A DNA stretch of 64,000 nucleotides from the NCBI RefSeq assembly GCF_041435355.1, contig NZ_CP108443.1:372001-436000 (forward strand), given 5' to 3'. Origin of the DNA: Streptomyces sp. NBC_01276. GTDB lineage: Bacteria; Actinomycetota; Actinomycetes; Streptomycetales; Streptomycetaceae. A model generated the notes under the pieces. It was not told the DNA's origin and did not search any database. It worked only from the letters and a program-made list of their open reading frames with translations. This document shows, in pieces, positions 26,013 through 35,866 of the stretch. The position numbers and the translations under genes were made by a program. Positions within the stretch are counted from its first letter, which is position 1; the number at the start of each line of letters is the position of its first letter.

Positions 26013-26600
26013 GTGAGCACGGAGCTCGCTCGAACGGACCATCCACCATGCGGGGGAACCGATTTGGCTGTCCCATGGGACCTTCTGATATCCACCGCAG
26101 GTGGCGTCGCGGCCACCGTCGTGGGCGTCATCGCAGGCGGGATCGTCGGGCGACGCGGCCAGAACCGCCAGTGGCTGCAAGGGACACAGACCGCCGCCTA
26201 CGAGAGGTTCCTGCAGGCGTTCGGCGCTGTGGAAGCCGAGCTCCGCGGCGCGTTCCTTGAGGAGCGCCAGCCTGCCTCTGACATCTGGGGGCCGTTCAAT
26301 GCCGGAGTGCAGTCGTTGAGCTTGGTGGCAACTCGTGAGGCCGCCGCCGCGGCTGTGGAGCTCTGCGAGGTCGTGGAGGATTTCACCATCCTGTTCCACG
26401 GTCGCCAGCCCACCGACCTTGAGGCGCTTCGGCCAATCCACAGCGCGCTGGAGGAGGCACACCTGAAGTTCGTCAACGCGGCCCGACGCTCGCTCGACCC
26501 GTCACAAGAGCACCTTGACCGAACGCTGGGCGGCCCATCGCCGTGGCGCGGCGTCGTCTCCTTCTACGCCCGAGGAGCTGTCCCCGACAGGGCCGAGTAG
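26013..26600 (+). CDS. Single-pass membrane protein, cargo of the IS630-type element
   Basis: The 195-residue product (GTG start; a TTG at about 26065 with GGGGGAA upstream is an alternative) has one strong N-terminal membrane segment (ISTAGGVAATVVGVIAGGIV). A cytosolic helical domain follows (AAYERFLQAFGAVEAELRGA, AAVELCEVVEDFTILF, LRPIHSALEEAHLKFVNAAR). This resembles small actinomycete proteins with one anchor and a four-helix domain; no function is recognised. It is transcribed away from the transposase and toward the right inverted repeat. Confidence 0.6.
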   Translation: MSTELARTDHPPCGGTDLAVPWDLLISTAGGVAATVVGVIAGGIVGRRGQNRQWLQGTQTAAYERFLQAFGAVEAELRGAFLEERQPASDIWGPFNAGVQSLSLVATREAAAAAVELCEVVEDFTILFHGRQPTDLEALRPIHSALEEAHLKFVNAARRSLDPSQEHLDRTLGGPSPWRGVVSFYARGAVPDRAE

Positions 26601-26784
26601 AAGCACGCTTGTCGGCATCACGCGCCACCCAGCGTGCTCTGTGCTGAGGCCGGCGCTGGTCCACCAGTGAGAGCGGTGAGCGGGATGAACGCCGTCCGTG
26701 CGCCGAGCTTGCTTGGCGTCGGGCGGGGTCAACCCCCGAAGGACTTCCGGAGCCGACCACCAAGGGCTTGCAGATCTTTGACAC

Positions 26785-26975
26785 GTCGTCTCGGTCTCGA
26801 TCGTCATCGACGCCGACACCCGCCTCGTCGTCGTGGTCGGCCGCCCACTCGCCCGCAACCGCAACGACTGCAAGGCATGGGAGGAATCCGGCACCAAAGC
26901 CGCCGTCTGCAGGGCCGCCGTCTGCAGGGCCGCCGTCGGGCGGGCGGCTCCTGCCTCAAGGCGACCATCGCCGAC
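26785..26975 (+). pseudogene. IS5-family transposase fragment with internal tandem repeats
   Basis: VSIVIDADTRLVVVVGRPLA then RNRNDCKAWEESGTKAA is the middle of an IS5 transposase close to the one at 3892-4659. It is followed by a 15-bp unit (GCCGTCTGCAGGGCC) repeated about three times, and the frame then ends. Only this part survives. Confidence 0.75.
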
Positions 26976-27373
26976 AAGAACGAAGAGCTCGCCCGATATC
27001 AACCCCGACCGCCCTCGAACCCCGTCTTGAGGGCATCCGCCGAACGAACCGCTCGACCCATCAGGCTGGTTCGTTACCGTTCTCGCGCGTCGGCGCCAGG
27101 GACGCCCACGGGCAGCCGTGCGTGGTCGTTTGCCATCTCAGGGGTCTTGCGGGCCCGGTAGAAACGCTTCTGCACGCAGGGCGGCGCAGCCCGTGGAGCA
27201 TCCGCCCACACATGTGGTTTGCGGCTTTCAGCCAAGTTCATCACGCTGAGTCGTTACACATGAGCTTTCAGTGTCCGGCTGGCTAGGATCCTCGCAGCGG
27301 ACCTCAGGCTTGTCGCCGGACCGGCGCGGACTTCCGCTTTCCCCTTTTGCCGCGAGTAGAGGGTTGGATCGCT
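26976..27373. other. Region upstream of the five-gene operon
   Basis: About 400 bp without a recognisable gene. The last 30 bp contain GAGGG before the GTG start of the next gene. The operon promoter probably lies here; I cannot pick a convincing -35/-10 pair. Confidence 0.4.
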
Positions 27374-29920
27374 GTGACAGCACACGTGGAAGACGTTCGG
27401 AAGCTTCTCGACCAGGCGGCGGGCGGGGCGGTCGAGATCCCGGTGTCCGTGTTCGCCGACCCCGACGCTGCGGCGCTTGTCTTTCCGGGCGGCACGGTGC
27501 GGATCGACGGTGCGGTGTGTGATCCGAGGGCCCTGTCGGTCGGCGGGCGGGCCGCGGTCACCGCGTCCTCGGCACCGGTGGACATCGCGTTCACCGTCGA
27601 CGGCGAGTGGGTGACCGGGACCCTGGCAACCGCAGATCTCGGTGAGGGCCGCGCTCTGGTCCTGGTCGACGGCGCCCCGGCCGACACGGACCTGCCCTCC
27701 GGTGCCTGGGTCCTGGCGGACGGCCGGGTGCTGCGGCTGACCAGGCGCACGCCCGCGCCGCCGAGCGACCTCGATCGCCTGGACGGCCTGGGCCGCGCCC
27801 TGCCGCCGGTGAAGCACCGCGGCGGAGCCGCCCGCGACCGCGCCCCGCAGGCGCTGGTGACCGAGAACGGCATCCTCGCCCCCCGCTCCGGACCGCGGCG
27901 CCGCAAGGGCATGCGGGTCCTTGAGGCGCCGTCTGTGCGCGGCTGGTCGCCGATCGGCACGCCCGGCGGCGACAACGGCCTGAGCGTCGACTACTACAAC
28001 CCGCCGCTGCGGATCGCCGGCGCGCTGACCGCGCTGCCGGCCTCCCCGCCGTACAAGACGGTGGTCGGCGGGGTACTGCTGGTGGACACCGGTGCGTTCA
28101 ACGGCTCGGCCATGGGCGCTTACGTCGTCCCCGACGGCACCGGCGCGGATCCGTCGCTCTTCGCCTACGGCTCCCTCGGCAGCCAGACCGGCTTCGGGCC
28201 GCCGCTGTTCCAGGTGCGCGGCATCTCGGCCGGGTTCGGCTGGAACAGCCGCGTGCGGGTCCCGGCGGCCGACGCGCTGGGCGGTTTCCCGTTCCTGATC
28301 GCACTCGACAACCCGGGCGAGATCGGGGCCGATGACGAGGAGGTCGACCCGCTCAAGGTCCTCGGAGAGTTGATCGGCGGCTCCAACCCGTGGGTACGGC
28401 CGCAGGAGGGCGACCTCTGGTTCGCCGCCGGCCTGGCCTTCGACTGCTTCGAGACCTTCAGTGGCCGCGCCATGGCGCTGGTGCAGACCGGCTCCGACCT
28501 GACGATCAGCCTGCTGGGCGTCGCCGGGATGCAACTGCCCACCAAGAGCGACAAGAAGATCGCCCGGGTGGAGATCGGCATCGAGGCCACCCTGCGCCCG
28601 ACGGCCGGGGAGCTGAGCATCGGCGCGGCGTTCACCGAGAAGACGTTCCTCATCGACCCGAACTGCAAGCTGCGCGGCGGCGTCGGCATGAAGTTCTGGT
28701 TCGGCAACCACCCGCAGGCCGGCGACTTCGCGTTCCTGCTCGGCGCAATCCCCGCAGGCCGGGAACTGCCCGCCCGCTACCCCCGCCAGCAGCCGGCCGG
28801 TCTGACCTGGGGCGTCGGCTCGACGGTCAACATCACCGGCAACGCCTATGCCGCGTTCACCCCCAAGTCCCTGATGGCCGGCGGCTCCCTGGACGTCGTC
28901 TTCCAGTCCGGCATGCTGCGCGCCTGGCTCTCCGCCCGGGTGGACGCCCTGCTGGAGTGGAACCCCTTCTACTTCGACGTGGGCATGGGGATCCGGGTCG
29001 GCGTCTCCGCGACCATCAAGATCTGGTTCGTCAAGATCAGGATCTCGATCGAGGTCGGCGTCAGCGTTCGGATCTGGGGGCCCGCGGTGGGTGGCGAGGC
29101 CACCGTCCACCTGTGGTTCATCTCCTTCACCATCGGCTTCGGCGCCGGCCGCCGCAACCAGACCCCGGCGCTGGACTGGGGCGGCTTCCAGGGCATGCTG
29201 CCGCCACCCGAGAACATGGTCCGCACCACGGCTATCGCCGGATACACGGGCGAGGGGACCCCGGCCACCCGCGGCGCCATCAAGCCGTGGCTGGTCAGCA
29301 ACGGCGGCTTCACCTTCACCGCCGACACCCCGGCCCCCGTCAGCAAGGTCTACCTGAACCAGGGCGGCGACACCGTCGAGGTCGCCACCGGCACGACAGT
29401 GGACATCCTGCCCATGCACGTGCGGGGCAAGGGCAGCGAACTGCGCGTGTGGCTCACCTACAACGGCCAGCCGTCCCTCCTGACGCCCTGGGGCCGTTCC
29501 GTCCTGCGCGGCAACGTGCCCAACGGCCTGTGGGGCCAGCGGCCGGACGCGCCCAACGACGGGATCATCCCCGACCGGATCCTCGGGATCCGGCTGACCT
29601 CGCCGCCGGTCGACCACGGCACCGACACCGGGTTCCTCGACGAGCAGGCCATCTCCTTCGACCCGATCAACCCCGACGGCAACCAGCCGCTGTCCGCCGG
29701 CGAACCGGCCACGGGCCCTGAGCCGAAGCGGCCCGGCGGGGTCATCGCCGCGATCCAGGACGGCATCGACACCACCGCCACCCGCACCAACCGCACCGCC
29801 CTGGCCCAGGCCCTGACCGGTCTCGGTGCCGACCTTGGCGTGCTCGACACCGACCTGAGCGGCTACGCCCTCGCCGCGGGCACCGCCTTCACCGCCGAGC
29901 CGATGCTCATCGCCGGCTGA
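27374..29920 (+). CDS. DUF6603-like large beta-rich protein, first gene of an uncharacterised operon
   Basis: The 848-residue product has an N-terminal domain (about 1-180) and then a long beta-strand-rich region typical of DUF6603 proteins. Representative stretches are GALTALPASPPYKTVVGGVL, LFAYGSLGSQTGFGPPLFQV, GISAGFGWNSRVRVP, and hydrophobic alternating strands at about 530-590 (WNPFYFDVGMGIRVGVSATI, KIWFVKIRISIEVGVSVRIW). No signal peptide is visible. The last 150 residues resemble a separate domain. The GTG at 27374 is chosen for its upstream GAGGG. It is followed by four same-strand genes with 50-250 bp gaps. Role unknown; the regular strands suggest a structural or membrane-associated assembly. 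Confidence 0.65.
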   Translation: MTAHVEDVRKLLDQAAGGAVEIPVSVFADPDAAALVFPGGTVRIDGAVCDPRALSVGGRAAVTASSAPVDIAFTVDGEWVTGTLATADLGEGRALVLVDGAPADTDLPSGAWVLADGRVLRLTRRTPAPPSDLDRLDGLGRALPPVKHRGGAARDRAPQALVTENGILAPRSGPRRRKGMRVLEAPSVRGWSPIGTPGGDNGLSVDYYNPPLRIAGALTALPASPPYKTVVGGVLLVDTGAFNGSAMGAYVVPDGTGADPSLFAYGSLGSQTGFGPPLFQVRGISAGFGWNSRVRVPAADALGGFPFLIALDNPGEIGADDEEVDPLKVLGELIGGSNPWVRPQEGDLWFAAGLAFDCFETFSGRAMALVQTGSDLTISLLGVAGMQLPTKSDKKIARVEIGIEATLRPTAGELSIGAAFTEKTFLIDPNCKLRGGVGMKFWFGNHPQAGDFAFLLGAIPAGRELPARYPRQQPAGLTWGVGSTVNITGNAYAAFTPKSLMAGGSLDVVFQSGMLRAWLSARVDALLEWNPFYFDVGMGIRVGVSATIKIWFVKIRISIEVGVSVRIWGPAVGGEATVHLWFISFTIGFGAGRRNQTPALDWGGFQGMLPPPENMVRTTAIAGYTGEGTPATRGAIKPWLVSNGGFTFTADTPAPVSKVYLNQGGDTVEVATGTTVDILPMHVRGKGSELRVWLTYNGQPSLLTPWGRSVLRGNVPNGLWGQRPDAPNDGIIPDRILGIRLTSPPVDHGTDTGFLDEQAISFDPINPDGNQPLSAGEPATGPEPKRPGGVIAAIQDGIDTTATRTNRTALAQALTGLGADLGVLDTDLSGYALAAGTAFTAEPMLIAG

Positions 29921-30045
29921 CCGGACGAGCCGCACCGGGCCACCCGCCATGACAGCGGCGGCCCTCGCCGAGGCGCGCCCAAGGCCGCGCCGTCTCGTCA
30001 CCACCACCGGATCCCACCGCTGCGTCCTGTCGAAAGGCACGCCTC

Positions 30046-32292
30046 GTGACCACCACGTCCGAACCCGCCCCCCAGCCGCGCACCAGCGCACCGGCGGCCC
30101 AGCACCGCACCCGGTTCTTCGACCACCGCATCCCCTCCCTCTACGCCGGACGCTACCGGATCGACAACCGCCAGACCCTCAAGGACCTCGACGGAGCGGA
30201 CCGCGTCATCGACGCCACCCCGCAGCCCTTCGACGTCGTCCAGCCGCGCTTCAGCTTCGACCCGACCGGCATCAACGCGCAGTTCCCCGTGCCGGACGCC
30301 GCCGGCACCTACAGCCAGACCCTCGCCCACATCAACCTCGACGCCCCCGGCCTGCCCTGGAACCGCCCCCTGGGCCCGGGCCAGCCGGCCGCCGTCCCGT
30401 GGATGGCCCTGCTGCTGTTCCGCGAGGACGAACTGCCCGAGGACCCGGACGCGGTGGGCCTGGTCAAGGCCGGCACCGTGCGCCGTCTCCTGGACGGCGC
30501 CCTCGGCGCCGGCAAGCCCCCCGCACTCCCGCCGGAGAGCCTGCGCCCCGACGAGTACGACGAGCAGTGCGCCACCGTCCTCGTCCCCAAGACCCTGTTC
30601 GACGCGGTGAAGCCGCTGCCGGCCGAGATGGGCTACCTCGCGCACCTGCGCGAGGGCGGGCGCCCCGACGCCACCCGCACCGGCGCGGACCCCGAACCCG
30701 ACGAGGGCGAACTCAACGCCGTCCTCGTCGCCAACCGCTTCCCCGCCGCCACCGGCGGGCGGCACGTCGTCCACCTGGTCTCCCTCGAGGGATTCGACCA
30801 GCACCTGACCACCCCCGCGCCCACCGAAGGCGTACGCCTGGTCTCCCTCGCCTCCTGGTCGTTCACCACCGAACCCGACTCCGGCGTCGGCTTCGGCGAC
30901 CTCGCCCAGCACCTGGCCACCGCCGACGGCACCATCCCGCGTCCCGCCGATCAGCTGCGCCTGCGCGTGCCGACCGCCGGCCCGGCCAATCCGGCCGGCC
31001 CGCAGAAGGAGGCCCTGGACCGCATGGCGGGCGGGGCCGTGGCCCTGCCGCAGCGCCTGGAGAGCGGTGAGCGCACCCTGGCTTTCTACCGCGGCCCGCT
31101 CATCGCGCAGCCGGCGCAGGGGCTTCCCGCACCAACTGCCACCCGCCTGGACTCCCCGGGTGAGGCGCTGGTCTACCTGCAGCAGTACGGCGTCTTCGAC
31201 ACCGCCTACGCCGCCGCGTTCACCACCGGGCGCACCCTCGCCCTCGCCGACGCCGAGTTCCGTACCGCCCTGCTGGAGTTCCGCTCCGCCGCCCGCACCG
31301 CAGCCCGCCGCCTCGCCTCCCACCCAGAGCTCACCGCCCGCGCCGCGACCGCACTGACCAGCCGTCACCTCACCGCACCCCTCGCCTTCGAGGCCTTCGA
31401 CCGTCTCCTCGTGGACGGCGACACCCGCTCCGGCGACAGCCGCCTCGCGCAGGCTCTCGACCAGGCCGGCCCGCAGCTGCGCGCCGGCCGCCGCCGCACC
31501 GCAGCCCGCACCCGTCGCACCATCGGCGACACGCGTGCCGTACTCGCCCAGCCCGGCGTCGCGAGCCTGCTCACCCAAGCCGCCCCCGACGAGTTCAAGA
31601 AGGTCACCGCCTGGCTGGACGCGCTGCGCCGCCTGGAGCTGCTGGGCCTGACCCACCTGGTCCCCGATCCTCGCGCGCTGCCGGCCGAGAGCATCCGCTT
31701 CGCCTACATCGACACCAGCTGGGTGCGGGCGGCCGTGGACGGTGCGCTGAGCGTCGGCGTCGGCCACACCCTGGACGCCGACCTCAACGCCCTCGCCACC
31801 GGTGGCGGACCGGTCCCGAAGTGCGCGGTGCTGATCAACTCCAGCCTGGTGCCGAACTGGCCCCACACCATCGTCACCGCCTACCGGGGTTCCAATGTGG
31901 TGGAACCGGTGCGCGACGCGGTGTTCGGCACCGAGATCCGCCTGCTGCTCTACCCCGAGGTGATCGACCGCTTCGAGATGGCCGAACCCCCACGCGGCCT
32001 GTGCTTCGGCCTCAGTGACATCGGCACCATCGAGCTGCGCCAGATCACCGGGGACCGGATCGGCCACCCCATGGGAGAGTTCCCGCCCCCGCCCCCCGCG
32101 GACGACAGCCGATTCCGCCGCTTCCTGCGGCCCGGCGAGCGCGACGTCCTCAACGTCGATGGCGCCGGCGATGCCCTGGTGCCCGCCCTGTCCACCGCCC
32201 ACGGGCTCACCGGAGGCCGGCGGATCACCTCCGCCCAGTTCGCCCTCCAGATGATCGACGCCCCGCAGGCGCAGACCTTCTCCCGGCCCTGA
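30046..32292 (+). CDS. Large uncharacterised protein, second gene of the operon
   Basis: The 748-residue soluble protein begins with a low-complexity tail, then HRTRFFDHRIPSLYAGRYRI, FDVVQPRFSFDPTGINAQFP and PWMALLLFREDELPEDPDAV. An arginine-rich helical segment lies at about 405-520 (LLEFRSAARTAARRLASHPE). The C-terminal domain has VPKCAVLINSSLVPNWPHTI and RFEMAEPPRGLCFGL. No catalytic motif, signal peptide or membrane segment is seen. I do not recognise the family. The GTG at 30046 has AAAGG upstream. The 56-bp gap to the next gene supports co-transcription. Confidence 0.7.
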   Translation: MTTTSEPAPQPRTSAPAAQHRTRFFDHRIPSLYAGRYRIDNRQTLKDLDGADRVIDATPQPFDVVQPRFSFDPTGINAQFPVPDAAGTYSQTLAHINLDAPGLPWNRPLGPGQPAAVPWMALLLFREDELPEDPDAVGLVKAGTVRRLLDGALGAGKPPALPPESLRPDEYDEQCATVLVPKTLFDAVKPLPAEMGYLAHLREGGRPDATRTGADPEPDEGELNAVLVANRFPAATGGRHVVHLVSLEGFDQHLTTPAPTEGVRLVSLASWSFTTEPDSGVGFGDLAQHLATADGTIPRPADQLRLRVPTAGPANPAGPQKEALDRMAGGAVALPQRLESGERTLAFYRGPLIAQPAQGLPAPTATRLDSPGEALVYLQQYGVFDTAYAAAFTTGRTLALADAEFRTALLEFRSAARTAARRLASHPELTARAATALTSRHLTAPLAFEAFDRLLVDGDTRSGDSRLAQALDQAGPQLRAGRRRTAARTRRTIGDTRAVLAQPGVASLLTQAAPDEFKKVTAWLDALRRLELLGLTHLVPDPRALPAESIRFAYIDTSWVRAAVDGALSVGVGHTLDADLNALATGGGPVPKCAVLINSSLVPNWPHTIVTAYRGSNVVEPVRDAVFGTEIRLLLYPEVIDRFEMAEPPRGLCFGLSDIGTIELRQITGDRIGHPMGEFPPPPPADDSRFRRFLRPGERDVLNVDGAGDALVPALSTAHGLTGGRRITSAQFALQMIDAPQAQTFSRP

Positions 32293-32348
32293 GCCCTGCC
32301 CCGTTCCCGCGCCGTACTGCCAAGCGCTGACCGAAAGGACCTCGGGCC

Positions 32349-35300
32349 ATGTCCGTGGACACCACCCTCATCGTGCCGGTCGAGGTCGCGGCCCTCGCCG
32401 TCAACCGGGCCACTCGCGACACCGCAACCCCGCACGTGTTCCACCGCTGGATCACCAACTTCAGCAGCATCGGCGAAGGCGTCCCCGCGGAGCCCGCCCC
32501 GTTCTCCAGCCCCGAGGAGTGGACCGGCCGGGAGGACCGCCTCGGCGTCTACCTCCAGTGGGAACTGCCCGCCGCCCTCACCCGTGGCCGCCACGACGAG
32601 GAGGAAGGCGTCGGTGACTTCCCCCTGGTGCCCAACCGGTGGCTCGTCGTACGCCACGCCGACAGCGCCCGGAAGCTCAAGGCCTGGATCGTCGAGAGCG
32701 ACTACCTCGACCCCATGAACGGCACCGTCTCCTTCCAGGACCCCGACAGCGAGGAAGCCGCCCCGACCCTGATCGGCAAGTGCCACGAACTCGCCGGCCC
32801 CTGGCGGGAACCGGCCGACGCGCACGCCCCGTTCCTCACCGCGATCGGCCCCGGACTGCTGACCTTCTCGGTCTTCCAGCCCTACAACAGCAACGTCTTC
32901 TCCCTCCACGACACCCTCCTCGACGAAACGAGCGGCGAACCGCCCGCGCGGGAGCGGCTCAGCTACCTCGTCGCCGGCTGGTACGCCCAGCCGGGCAGCG
33001 ACATCCTCGCCGGCACCGACGACCTCGCCGCGCTGCTGGAGCGCCTGCAGTGGAAGCCGCCCGTCGGCTCCGGCGGCGGCATCCGCTCCTCCGTCTACTC
33101 CGGAACGGTCCTGGGCCTGGACTGGAACCTCACCGGCCCCGTCCCCGAATCGCCCTGCCCGGCCCCCGCCGACGTCACCCCGATCGTGTCCAACAGCATC
33201 GCCGAAGCCGTCGCCGAACTCGGTGCGCAGGCCGCCGGCGAAGGCGCGCTGTCCGGGGACGAGGCCGACCTGTTCCGGGCGTTCCTGCTCGGCGGCATCG
33301 ACGCCCTGGAAGAGCGCGACCGGCCCGAGGCCGACATCCTCACCGACCGCCGCGCCCACGACAGCGCCTTCGGCCCCGTGCCCGGCGGATACCGCTGGTT
33401 CATCGGCGAACGCGGAGAGGAGACCGGCCGCACCACCTCCCGCGCGGCCCGCGCCGCGGAGGCCGACACCGTCGCCGACCTCAACCGTCGCCAAGCCGCG
33501 CACGACGCCACTGAAGCCGAGCTCGACACCGCCCGTGAGCACCTCTACCACCTGTGGTGGCTCAGCCACCTGCGCAAGAAGTCCCAGGAATTCACCGGCC
33601 GGATCGACGACGAACTCGACCCCGGCAACGCGGACGGCGCAGCCGGACGTGTCGTCGCCCTCGCCCACGAGCTGGCCGGGCAGCGCGCCGCATTGCCCTG
33701 GGGCAAGAGCGAGACGGATCTGGCCGCGCGCATCGACACCCTGTACCCGGCCTACGGGACCCGGGAAGCCCGCCGCCTGATCCGGGTGCCCGTCGAGGAC
33801 TTCGAGTACAGCGCCGACCCGGTCCTCACCCTCCAGGGCGCCAACCTGCACGCCCCGCTCACCCGCGACACCGCCCTGCCCTGCCGCACCCCCGAACGCG
33901 TGGTCACCCGCGCCTCCGGCATCACCACCACCGACGTCGCCGCCACCGCGGCCCAGATCAACCTCACCGGTCAGCAGCCCCCCTGCTTCCCCGCTCTGCT
34001 CAGCGAGTTCCTCATCCTCGACCGCGCCCTGAAAACCGGGGCCATCCGGGACGTCACCGGCACCCTGCCCGAGTACGGCACCGCGCCCTGGGCGATGCCC
34101 TGGCAGCCGCTGTTCCTGCTGTGGAAGGCCGAATACTTCCCCCTGCCGCTGCGCGACGGTGACACGGCACACTGGGAGTTCATCGACGGTTCCCGCTACC
34201 AGTGGAAGGGCACCGGAGAGCCCGGCACCCCGCTGGTCGTCTCCGGCCGCCAGATCCTGGCCCCCAGCGCCGGCCACATCGTCGAAGGCACCCTGCAGAG
34301 CTACGCCCGCGTGCGCGACCAGCTGCCCGCCGACGCCCTGCGGAGCGTCCGTACTCAGGCCCGGGAGGCGGACTACCTCTCCCAGGTCCTCGACGGTTTC
34401 GGCGCCGCCATCGCCCAACGCCAACCGCTGGCCGGCCTCCAGCCCGCCGGCGACCTCGCCACCCTCATCGGCAACGGTGACTACCCCCCGCCGGACCCCG
34501 GCCCCCTGAAGGCCAGCGACTGGGACCCCGACCCCGTCTCCACCTTCCAGGACCTGCGCGCCGGCCAGCTCGCCTTCCTCGACCTGGCAGTCGTCGACCG
34601 GTTCGGACGCTCCGTCAACCTCATCACCAACGCGGCGCACTTCCGCCCCGAGATGCCCGACACCATGCGCCCGGCCCACCCCGTCAGCGACTACGACTCC
34701 GACCGGCTGGTCGAGCTCGGCCCGCGCCTGCTCCAGCCGGCCCGGCTGCGCTTCGACTTCCTCGCCGCCACCACCGACGAGGACACCGACCTGACCCCAG
34801 GCGCCAACCCCGTCTGTGCGTGGCTGCTGCACAACCGCCTCGACCGGTCCCTGGTCGTGTACGCCCCGGACGGGGCCGCGCTCGGTGAACTGCGCGTCAC
34901 CCTGAACGCCGGAGGCGGGCGGGAGGTCTCCTGGTCCGCCCTGCCCGGCTCCGAGGTGGCCCGGTTCGAACAGCTGCAAACGGTGGCTCCTCACCCCTAC
35001 CGGCTGCTCAACGCCGTGAAGACCCGCGGCCCGCAGACCTTCGACGCGTTCCGCGCCACCGTCGACCGGGCCCTGGAGACCATCGACCCGGACGGCCCCG
35101 CCGACCCCGGCCTCGGCTTCCTCCTCGGCCGCCCGCTCGCCCTGGTCCGCACCCGCCTCACCATGAACCTGCGCGGCCCCCTGCGCACGGACGTCAGCTG
35201 GCAGAACCTCTTCGAGCCCTCGCCCTCCGAGCTGCCCGGCTACCCGTGGGCGATCCGCCTCGGCGAGGCGCAGCAGAGCGACGACGGCCTGGTCGGCTAC

Positions 35301-35804
35301 GTCCTCGACGACGACTACGAGCACTTCGAGACGGTCATCGCCCCCTCCGCCGGCGGCGGGCAGTACCTGCGGCCGATCGGCGACAAGCCCAGCCTGGAAC
35401 TGGACTTCGGTGACCACAACACCGCGGTCGCCACGGTGCTGCTGGACCCGCGGGCGGCCGTGCACGCCACCACCGACATCCTCGCCACCAAGAAGGTCTT
35501 CGTCCCGCAGGAGTTCACCGCTCAGGCGATCGCCCGCATGAGCGTGAACTTCCGCACCGGACCGCTCCTGGCCGCCACCACCACCCTGCGCGGCGACCGG
35601 GGCGAGAGTGAGGAAACCGTCCTCATGCCGGTCCCGGCCGGCGTCGTCGGCACCTGGAGCTGGTCCGAGAACCGCGGCGGTGAGTGGGAGAAGCTGCCGA
35701 TCCTCAGCCAGGACCAGTACGACCTCCCCCTCGCCGAACCCGAGATCCGCTCCGGCTTCCTCACTCTGGACGACGCCGTCGCCCACAGCCGCACCGACCA
35801 CTGA
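32349..35804 (+). CDS. Very large uncharacterised protein, third gene of the operon
   Basis: The 1151-residue protein starts MSVDTTLIVPVEVAALAVNR. Conserved-looking aromatic blocks include HVFHRWITNFSSI, DRLGVYLQWELPAAL and FPLVPNRWLVVRH. A coiled-coil-like stretch is at about 360-430 (RQAAHDATEAELDTAREHLY), and a beta-rich C-terminus follows (DGLVGYVLDDDYEHFETVIA, VLMPVPAGVVGTWSWSENRG). No signal peptide or membrane segment is seen. AAGGAC precedes the ATG. The last 35 codons are copied, damaged, between the two following genes. Family unknown; size and strand content suit a structural or scaffold protein. Confidence 0.7.
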   Translation: MSVDTTLIVPVEVAALAVNRATRDTATPHVFHRWITNFSSIGEGVPAEPAPFSSPEEWTGREDRLGVYLQWELPAALTRGRHDEEEGVGDFPLVPNRWLVVRHADSARKLKAWIVESDYLDPMNGTVSFQDPDSEEAAPTLIGKCHELAGPWREPADAHAPFLTAIGPGLLTFSVFQPYNSNVFSLHDTLLDETSGEPPARERLSYLVAGWYAQPGSDILAGTDDLAALLERLQWKPPVGSGGGIRSSVYSGTVLGLDWNLTGPVPESPCPAPADVTPIVSNSIAEAVAELGAQAAGEGALSGDEADLFRAFLLGGIDALEERDRPEADILTDRRAHDSAFGPVPGGYRWFIGERGEETGRTTSRAARAAEADTVADLNRRQAAHDATEAELDTAREHLYHLWWLSHLRKKSQEFTGRIDDELDPGNADGAAGRVVALAHELAGQRAALPWGKSETDLAARIDTLYPAYGTREARRLIRVPVEDFEYSADPVLTLQGANLHAPLTRDTALPCRTPERVVTRASGITTTDVAATAAQINLTGQQPPCFPALLSEFLILDRALKTGAIRDVTGTLPEYGTAPWAMPWQPLFLLWKAEYFPLPLRDGDTAHWEFIDGSRYQWKGTGEPGTPLVVSGRQILAPSAGHIVEGTLQSYARVRDQLPADALRSVRTQAREADYLSQVLDGFGAAIAQRQPLAGLQPAGDLATLIGNGDYPPPDPGPLKASDWDPDPVSTFQDLRAGQLAFLDLAVVDRFGRSVNLITNAAHFRPEMPDTMRPAHPVSDYDSDRLVELGPRLLQPARLRFDFLAATTDEDTDLTPGANPVCAWLLHNRLDRSLVVYAPDGAALGELRVTLNAGGGREVSWSALPGSEVARFEQLQTVAPHPYRLLNAVKTRGPQTFDAFRATVDRALETIDPDGPADPGLGFLLGRPLALVRTRLTMNLRGPLRTDVSWQNLFEPSPSELPGYPWAIRLGEAQQSDDGLVGYVLDDDYEHFETVIAPSAGGGQYLRPIGDKPSLELDFGDHNTAVATVLLDPRAAVHATTDILATKKVFVPQEFTAQAIARMSVNFRTGPLLAATTTLRGDRGESEETVLMPVPAGVVGTWSWSENRGGEWEKLPILSQDQYDLPLAEPEIRSGFLTLDDAVAHSRTDH

Positions 35805-35816
35805 GAACCCGCCACG

Positions 35817-35839
35817 CGCCGCCCCGGGACGGGGCGGCG
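35817..35839 (+). terminator. GC hairpin between the third and fourth operon genes
   Basis: CGCCGCCCC at 35817-35825 pairs perfectly with GGGGCGGCG at 35831-35839 around a 5-base loop, with no T-run. It sits between the stop at 35804 and the ribosome-binding site AAGGAG before 35867. It could attenuate or protect the upstream message; a degraded copy lies near 37170-37190. Confidence 0.45.
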
Positions 35840-35866
35840 CGCCCGCCACGCTGAAGGAGCCCCCTT

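Larger units (their letters stand above)
24705..26760. mobile_element. IS630-type element with a membrane-anchored cargo gene inside 32-bp inverted ends
   Basis: A 32-bp sequence beginning GTGGTCGGCTCCGGAAGTCC at 24705-24736 recurs as a perfect inverted copy at 26729-26760. The left copy touches the transposase stop codon, as in normal IS630 elements. The right copy lies about 820 bp beyond the transposase start, and the gap holds the gene at 26013-26600. The outer flanks show no clear TA duplication, so the element may have been rearranged. An IS5 fragment follows directly at the right. Confidence 0.6.

Noticed and set aside
27254..30091. A 945-codon open frame on the minus strand opposite the DUF6603-like gene
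   Set aside because: It is the mirror of high third-position GC in the plus-strand gene. Its residues are arginine-, glycine- and glutamine-rich with no domains or ribosome-binding site.
31950..35849. A 1299-codon minus-strand open frame opposite the third operon gene
   Set aside because: Compositional shadow of the plus-strand gene, spanning gene boundaries with repetitive low-complexity content.
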